A program made the position numbers and the translations under genes. From UBA6987 sp045616945 (GTDB taxonomy: Bacteria > Bacillota > Clostridia > Lachnospirales > Lachnospiraceae): DNA of 54,320 bases. The notes under the pieces were generated by a model. It did no database searches. It had not been told where the DNA came from and saw only the letters and a list, made by a program, of their open reading frames with translations. The stretch is taken from contig JAZLHR010000026.1 of the NCBI GenBank assembly GCA_045616945.1, forward strand, positions 1 through 54,320. The letters run 5' to 3'. This document shows, piece by piece, positions 49,965 through 54,320 of the stretch (positions within the stretch are counted from its first letter, which is position 1; each line of letters starts with the position of its first letter).

Positions 49965-51356
49965 TCATCCTTTCCGGATAAATGCTTCCATGGGCGTGGG
50001 GACCACCCCCGCGGGAATGGGCGGAACATATCCTTCCGGACCGACACTCTTCTTATGCTCCTCTTTCGCGGCCTCCAGGCGCTCCGGATGCTCTATGAGC
50101 TCCGCCGCCGCGGCGGCCAGCACCTTGCCGACATAAAGCGTACTGTCCTTTGCCAATGCCCTTTTTCCCTGCGCGGTCATCTGCCAGCTGTGCAGCGGCG
50201 TCCCCTTGCAGGCGGTGCGCATACGGACCTCTCCCGTCGGGCAGTTCCAGCTGACATCCGCTACGTCGGAAGAACCCTTGCCTCCGCTCTGCGGCTGCAG
50301 CGGCAGCGGCTTCAGCACATAAGGTTCCTGCGGGTCCGCCTTCGGGGAATCGGCCAGCGCCTTCGCGGCCATTTCGGAGGCAAATGCAATATCCTCTGCC
50401 GAAGGCTGCGGCACCGGAAGGGCTTCCAGCTTCTCCTGCAGGATCCCGCGGAGCACTTCGTTCCGGATCATATTGGAGCAGGCCTTGATGAACACATATT
50501 CCATGTTCGTATCCGTCATCAGCGCCGCGCCGCGGGCAATATTGATGACTCTTTCGGTCAGCTGCTTCACCTGCTTATTGTCTGCCGCGCGCACCAGATA
50601 CAGAGCCTCCGCATGCGCCTGTACGACATTGGGCGAGATCCCGCCCGTATCCGTAATGGCATAATGCACACGGGAGCTCAGCGGCATATGCTCCCGAAGG
50701 AAATTCACACCCACGTTCATGAGCTCCAGCGCATCGAGCGCGCTGCGGCCCTTATCGGGCGAAGAGGATGCATGCGCTGCTTTTCCGCTGAACTTGAACA
50801 GCAGCTGGGCATTTCCCAGATTTCTGGCGTGGGACACTTCGATCTCATCCGACGGATGCCAGCAAAAGGCCGCATCGAGCCCGTCGAACACACGGTCACG
50901 GGCCATAAACGCCTTGCCGCTGCCGCCTTCCTCCCCGGGACAGCCGAAATAAATGACCGTACCGGCGCATTTTCTTTCTTCCAGATAGTTTTTCAGGCCG
51001 ATGGCCGCCGCCAGGGAACCGATGCCGAGCAGATTATGCCCGCAGCCGTGGCCCGGGCCGCCTGCCGCGGCGTCCTGCTCCGCGGTATCCGCCGTCTGAC
51101 GCAGGCCGCTCAGCGCATCGAACTCGCCCAAAAAGCCGATCACGGGACTGCCGCTGCCGAAGCGCCCGGAAAAGGCGGTCTCGATCCCTGCCAGACCCTT
51201 TTCCACCTGAAAGCCTTCCTTTTCCAGCAAAGCCTCCAGCGCCGCAGCCGACTTATATTCCGTGAAAGCAAGCTCCGGATTCTCCCAGATATAATCCGCC
51301 GTCTCCTGCAGCTCCTCACGCTTCTCATCTATCACATTCAAAAACGAATAATCCAT
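49965..51356 (-). CDS. M20-family amidohydrolase/aminoacylase
   Basis: A 463-residue zinc-type M20 hydrolase of the AbgB/aminobenzoyl-glutamate group. Seen: GFLGEFDALSGL, GHGCGHNLLGIGSLAAAIG (metal ligands), YFGCPGEEGGSGKAFMARDRVFDG (catalytic Glu pair) and SGKAAHASSSPDKGRSALDA in the lid domain. The ATG at 51356 with AAGGAG directly upstream is preferred to a frame extension to 51422. It is first in an apparent operon with the two flavoproteins (54-base gap). It may release an amino acid or hydroxy acid that they oxidise. Confidence 0.88.
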   Translation of the reverse strand: MDYSFLNVIDEKREELQETADYIWENPELAFTEYKSAAALEALLEKEGFQVEKGLAGIETAFSGRFGSGSPVIGFLGEFDALSGLRQTADTAEQDAAAGGPGHGCGHNLLGIGSLAAAIGLKNYLEERKCAGTVIYFGCPGEEGGSGKAFMARDRVFDGLDAAFCWHPSDEIEVSHARNLGNAQLLFKFSGKAAHASSSPDKGRSALDALELMNVGVNFLREHMPLSSRVHYAITDTGGISPNVVQAHAEALYLVRAADNKQVKQLTERVINIARGAALMTDTNMEYVFIKACSNMIRNEVLRGILQEKLEALPVPQPSAEDIAFASEMAAKALADSPKADPQEPYVLKPLPLQPQSGGKGSSDVADVSWNCPTGEVRMRTACKGTPLHSWQMTAQGKRALAKDSTLYVGKVLAAAAAELIEHPERLEAAKEEHKKSVGPEGYVPPIPAGVVPTPMEAFIRKG

Positions 51357-51424
51357 CTTTCTCCTTCCGGCCGTGGCGCTTCCTTCTCGCCGCCGGGCCG
51401 CAGAAAATGCCTCTTTACGCAAAA

Positions 51425-51452
51425 CGCGGCCCTCCCGGCAGGAAGCACCGCG
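51425..51452 (-). terminator. Possible terminator after trpS
   Basis: CGCGG and CCGCG arms with a partly paired loop are followed on the minus strand by TTTTGCG. The short stem makes this a weak call. Confidence 0.35.
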
Positions 51453-51463
51453 CTTTGTACGGA

Positions 51464-52468
51464 TCAGCGGATACGTTCCGGGAAACCGACCTTTTTCTGG
51501 ACCTTCCGCAGCGTCTTATTGGCAAAATAAGCTGCCTTTTCCGCATTGTTTTTGATAATGGAATCCACATAAGCTTTTTCACGGACCAGACGCTCGTATT
51601 CCGCCTGGACCGGGCTCAGGGTATCCACAACGGCCTGTCCGACGGCTTCCTTGAACACGCCGTAGCCCTGACCGTCAAACTCGCGCACGACTTCATCGGC
51701 CGTTTTGCCTGTCACTGCGCTGTAGATATCGATCAGATTCTTGATGCCGGGCTGCTCGTCACGGTAGGCGACCACGCCCTCGGAATCCGTGACCGCACGC
51801 TTGAACTTGCGCATGATATCATCCGGCTTGTCCAGCACGTAGATGCTGGCGTTCGGATTTTCATCGGATTTGCTCATCTTCTTGGCCGGATCCTGCAGGC
51901 TCATGATCCTGGCGCCCACCTTGCCGATATATGCCTCCGGGATCGTGAATACGTCCCCGTAAATGGCATTGAAGCGCTCGGCGATATCGCGGGTGATCTC
52001 CAGATGCTGCATCTGATCGGCACCGACCGGCACCACATCCGCCTGGAAAAGCAGGATATCCGCCGCCATCAGCACGGGGTATGTAAACAGCCCCGCATTG
52101 ATGTTGTCCGCGTGCTTCTGGGATTTATCCTTGAACTGCGTCATGCGCTGCAGCTCACCCATATAAGTAAAGCAGTTCAGGATCCAGGCCAGTTCCGCGT
52201 GAGCGGATACGTGAGACTGGTAATAAATGCAGTTCTTTTCCGGGTCCAGACCGGCCGCGATATAAAGCATCAGCAGGCGGCGGGCACGTTCCCGCAGCAC
52301 CGCAGGATCCTGACGCACCGTAATGGAATGCTCGTCCACCACGCAGTAAAAGCACTCGTATTCCTCATGCAGCTTCACCCAGTTTTTCAGAGCGCCCAGA
52401 TAGTTGCCGAGCGTGATATTGCCGGTTGCCTGCATTCCGCTGAACAGAGATTTCTTGCCGTTGATCAT
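51464..52468 (-). CDS. trpS: Tryptophanyl-tRNA synthetase
   Basis: A 334-residue class I synthetase of normal bacterial length. The HIGH-equivalent is TGNITLGNY (15-23), and the KMSKS loop is intact (AKKMSKSDENP). Trp-binding motifs (DEHSITV, LFQADVVPVGADQMQHLEITRDIA) are in place. It charges tRNA-Trp. GAGGTAATGAT precedes the ATG. The upstream 95 bases carry a good promoter but are too short for a T-box leader, so tRNA-controlled attenuation is not expected here. Confidence 0.96.
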   Translation of the reverse strand: MINGKKSLFSGMQATGNITLGNYLGALKNWVKLHEEYECFYCVVDEHSITVRQDPAVLRERARRLLMLYIAAGLDPEKNCIYYQSHVSAHAELAWILNCFTYMGELQRMTQFKDKSQKHADNINAGLFTYPVLMAADILLFQADVVPVGADQMQHLEITRDIAERFNAIYGDVFTIPEAYIGKVGARIMSLQDPAKKMSKSDENPNASIYVLDKPDDIMRKFKRAVTDSEGVVAYRDEQPGIKNLIDIYSAVTGKTADEVVREFDGQGYGVFKEAVGQAVVDTLSPVQAEYERLVREKAYVDSIIKNNAEKAAYFANKTLRKVQKKVGFPERIR

Positions 52469-52499
52469 ATCATTACCTCATTCCCAAAAGGATTAGACC

Positions 52500-52528
52500 A
52501 TTCTACACAGAACGCCGCCGAAATGCAA
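52500..52528 (-). promoter_or_regulatory. trpS promoter
   Basis: TTGCAT (52523-52528) and TAGAAT (52500-52505) on the minus strand are 17 bases apart, about 35 bases from the start codon. Confidence 0.65.
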
Positions 52529-52562
52529 GTAAATTCGGCCGCGGGAGCGGCGATCTACGGAC

Positions 52563-52593
52563 AGAAAAAGAGCCTTTGCCGGCAGGCAGAGGC
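52563..52593 (-). terminator. Terminator after the TraX-family gene
   Basis: GAGCCT-TGCC pairs with GGCA-AGGCTC with one mismatch, and TTTTT follows on the minus strand. It lies 12 bases past the stop codon. Confidence 0.8.
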
Positions 52594-52604
52594 TCCTTTC
52601 CGGC

Positions 52605-53327
52605 TTACAGGGTGACGCTGCCCGCGGTCAGGATACAGACAGCCAGCAGCACCAGCAGATGCACCGGATAAAATGCATAAAACAGATATTTGTTCACCTT
52701 GCGGCCGCGCTCTCCGTTGTAGAAAAACAGCGGGACAAAGGCGGCCAGCGCCCACATCTGCGTCGTTCCCTGCCACAGATATCCGAACACGCAGCAAAGG
52801 CCGAGCGGACAGATGAGCGAATCCCAGAACATCGTGCGCCAGGAATACATGGCAAAAATCAGCAGCACGCCCTCCAGACCGTAATCAAAGCCCAGCAGCT
52901 GTGCCAGGAAAGCCAGGAGCAGCATCACCAATACACCCGCGAACTGCCCTGCCTTCGGCAGCTTTCTTTCCAGTCCCCGGAAAGCGCATATCCCGCCCAG
53001 TCCCGCGAGCAGCGTGAAGAAAATATTCTGATTGCCCGGATACACGGCTGTCTGATGGAACAGCAGATCGTAGGGGAGTTCCGAAAGCACGGCAAACAGA
53101 AGCAGCCGGAGCAGATATTTCAGGCTGTTTCGGGTCTTTGCGGCGCCTTCCGCAAGCAGGAAGGCAAAAATCGGAAAAGCCAGCCTTCCGACGGTGCGCA
53201 GCGGCTGATACCACCCTTCCGGCACCAGTCCGCAGGCGGCCGTATGGTCCAGCACCATCGCCGCGACAGCCAGCAGCTTCAGCTGCAGTCCGCTGAAACC
53301 GCGATTCGTACAAAGCCAGGTAAACAT
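52605..53327 (-). CDS. TraX-family membrane protein
   Basis: A 240-residue protein with about eight hydrophobic segments. The diagnostic TraX start is GFSGLQLKLLAVAAMVLDHTAA, followed by RTVGRLAFPIFAFLLAEGAAKTRN and a late KYLFYAFYPVHLLVL. TraX acetylates F-pilin in enterobacteria. Chromosomal relatives in Bacillota are widespread and probably acylate other envelope targets. It starts 3 bases after the GH3 stop. The RBS is weak. Confidence 0.9.
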   Translation of the reverse strand: MFTWLCTNRGFSGLQLKLLAVAAMVLDHTAACGLVPEGWYQPLRTVGRLAFPIFAFLLAEGAAKTRNSLKYLLRLLLFAVLSELPYDLLFHQTAVYPGNQNIFFTLLAGLGGICAFRGLERKLPKAGQFAGVLVMLLLAFLAQLLGFDYGLEGVLLIFAMYSWRTMFWDSLICPLGLCCVFGYLWQGTTQMWALAAFVPLFFYNGERGRKVNKYLFYAFYPVHLLVLLAVCILTAGSVTL

Positions 53328-53330
53328 CTC

Positions 53331-54320
53331 TTATGCCTGCTCCCAGTCGTCGCTGCCCTCGTACCAAAGCAGCAGTCTGCACAGATTGCGCATGCAGGAT
53401 TCCAGCATCGGACGCGTCAGGACTTCATCCTGATAATAGCGCCGCACGACGGAGCCGTCTCCCCGGGGCATCTTGCAGTCACTGCCCGCCATGATCTCCT
53501 TCGCGTGTACGCTGTGGGCATCCCAGTCGGTCATCACCATGCCCCGGAAGCCCCATTCACCGCGCAGGATAACGGAGATCGTATCCGGGCACTGTGCGGC
53601 CCACTCGCCGTTGATCAGGTTGTAGGAGGTCATGATGGTCTTGGGGTCCGCTTCCTTCACGCAGATCTCAAATCCCTTCAAATACAGTTCGCGCAGGGCA
53701 CGCTCGCTGAGGCGGGAATCGGATTCTCTGCGGTTGCGGTCCTTATTATTAGCCGCAAAATGCTTCGGGCAGGCGCTGATGCGGTGTGCCTGCACCGCGC
53801 GGGTCTGCGCGGCAGCCATTTTGCCGGCAAGCAGCGGATCCTCCGAATAATATTCGAAATTTCTGCCGGCCAGCGGGTCTCGGTGCAGATTGAGAGCCGG
53901 AGCCAGCCAGGCATACAGATTATTTTCTTTGATCTCCAGGGCGATGGTATCGGCGATCTTCGCCGCCAGTTCCACGTTCCAGCTGCAGGCGACTGCCGTC
54001 GCGGTCGGGAAAGCGGTCGTTTCCACCCGGCTGCTGCGCTGCACGCGCACGCCGCCCGGCGCATCGCAGGTCCCCACCGGCGCGATCCCGTATTTTTTGC
54101 TGGTTCCGAAGGTCCCGGTATTGCATACGCCCGAACCGGGCCCGCCGCCGACCATATCGATCATTTCATCGACACTCATCTGCGCCAGGAACGAATCCAG
54201 CGAACATTTTCCCTCCAGGACATCGTCCAGGCGCATCAATTCCGCGGGAGGCTGTGCCGTGTTCGGCTTCGGATCCGGATACAGCTTCGCGGCAGGCGCG
54301 CGGAACGCCTGAGGCGCATA
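53331..54320 (-). CDS. GH3 beta-glucosidase-type enzyme, catalytic domain at the C-terminus (partial)
   Basis: The frame is open to the right window edge, so 329 C-terminal residues are seen and the start is missing. From DDVLEGKCSLDSFLAQMSVDEMIDMVGG onward it is the GH3 N-domain barrel: WLAPALNLHRDPLAGRNFEYYSEDP, CPKHFAANNKDRNR (Lys-His) and the nucleophile region GFRGMVMTDWDAHS. The protein then ends, with no C-terminal alpha/beta sandwich following. The visible upstream part is a Pro-rich linker. This is the order found in domain-permuted GH3 enzymes, where the sandwich and fibronectin-like parts come first. A beta-glycosidase role is likely. Specificity is unknown. Confidence 0.88.
   Translation of the reverse strand, partial: YAPQAFRAPAAKLYPDPKPNTAQPPAELMRLDDVLEGKCSLDSFLAQMSVDEMIDMVGGGPGSGVCNTGTFGTSKKYGIAPVGTCDAPGGVRVQRSSRVETTAFPTATAVACSWNVELAAKIADTIALEIKENNLYAWLAPALNLHRDPLAGRNFEYYSEDPLLAGKMAAAQTRAVQAHRISACPKHFAANNKDRNRRESDSRLSERALRELYLKGFEICVKEADPKTIMTSYNLINGEWAAQCPDTISVILRGEWGFRGMVMTDWDAHSVHAKEIMAGSDCKMPRGDGSVVRRYYQDEVLTRPMLESCMRNLCRLLLWYEGSDDWEQA

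Noticed and set aside
52469..52604. Possible T-box leader for trpS
   Set aside because: Only about 95 bases separate the upstream terminator from the start codon. There is a promoter close to the gene, and I see neither the T-box core sequence nor an antiterminator.

Overview
The window reads as the chromosome of an anaerobic Gram-positive, most likely a Clostridia-class gut or rumen commensal. The evidence is strong GGAGG ribosome-binding sites, sigma-A type promoters, a Gram-positive style LexA box, a sporulation-type DacF-like carboxypeptidase, a butyryl-CoA:acetate CoA-transferase homologue, and many sugar and peptide importers. GC content is moderately high, and the accessory content is mostly nutrient capture. 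I see no rRNA, tRNA, CRISPR array, transposase, integrase or phage gene.

Layout. 1-1400: lexA with an operator over its own -35 box, followed by remnants of two broken genes (a SPASM-type radical SAM tail and a DUF805 head). 1407-2855: a lipoprotein built from a tandem 210-residue duplication. 3008-7482: a four-gene sugar ABC importer operon. 7692-11567: an operon of class III aminotransferase, SMP-30 lactonase, SDR dehydrogenase and sugar-phosphate isomerase-like protein. It diverges from an IclR regulator (11797), a methylmalonate-semialdehyde-type dehydrogenase and a transaldolase-like aldolase (to 15388). Together these look like one catabolic locus. 15487-21781: an oligopeptide or nickel-type ABC operon that also carries a metallo-beta-lactamase-fold hydrolase and an SGNH hydrolase. 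21865-24596: CoA-transferase overlapping a penicillin-binding carboxypeptidase.

24754-28864: an 899-residue orphan helical protein and a putative NlpC/P60-like cysteine hydrolase. 29026-30665: a DUF1576 membrane protein translationally coupled to an acyl-carrier-like protein. 30728-32954: a GH4 glycosidase diverging from an AraC regulator. 32999-35919: MBOAT plus AlgX/AlgJ-like protein, a probable surface-glycan O-acylation pair. 36020-39291: M20 amidohydrolase, cytidylate-kinase-like protein and SLC13/ArsB-type permease. 39440-40735: an MtaD-like deaminase. 40773-42937: CPA2 antiporter and MgtC. 43056-43793: a YczE-type membrane protein. 43833-46880: prepilin peptidase, a single prepilin-like protein and a glycoside-hydrolase-like enzyme. 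47062-51356: M20 hydrolase with a GlpA-like and a GlpB-like/DUF1667 flavoprotein pair. 51464-54320: trpS, TraX-family protein and the 3' part of a domain-permuted GH3 glycosidase that runs off the window.

For follow-up I would put first the IclR-centred catabolic locus with its shared AT-rich palindromes, the minimal prepilin/peptidase pair, the DUF1576-ACP couple, and the 899-residue orphan. Function assignments rest on motif recognition by eye. Substrates are inferred or unknown throughout.
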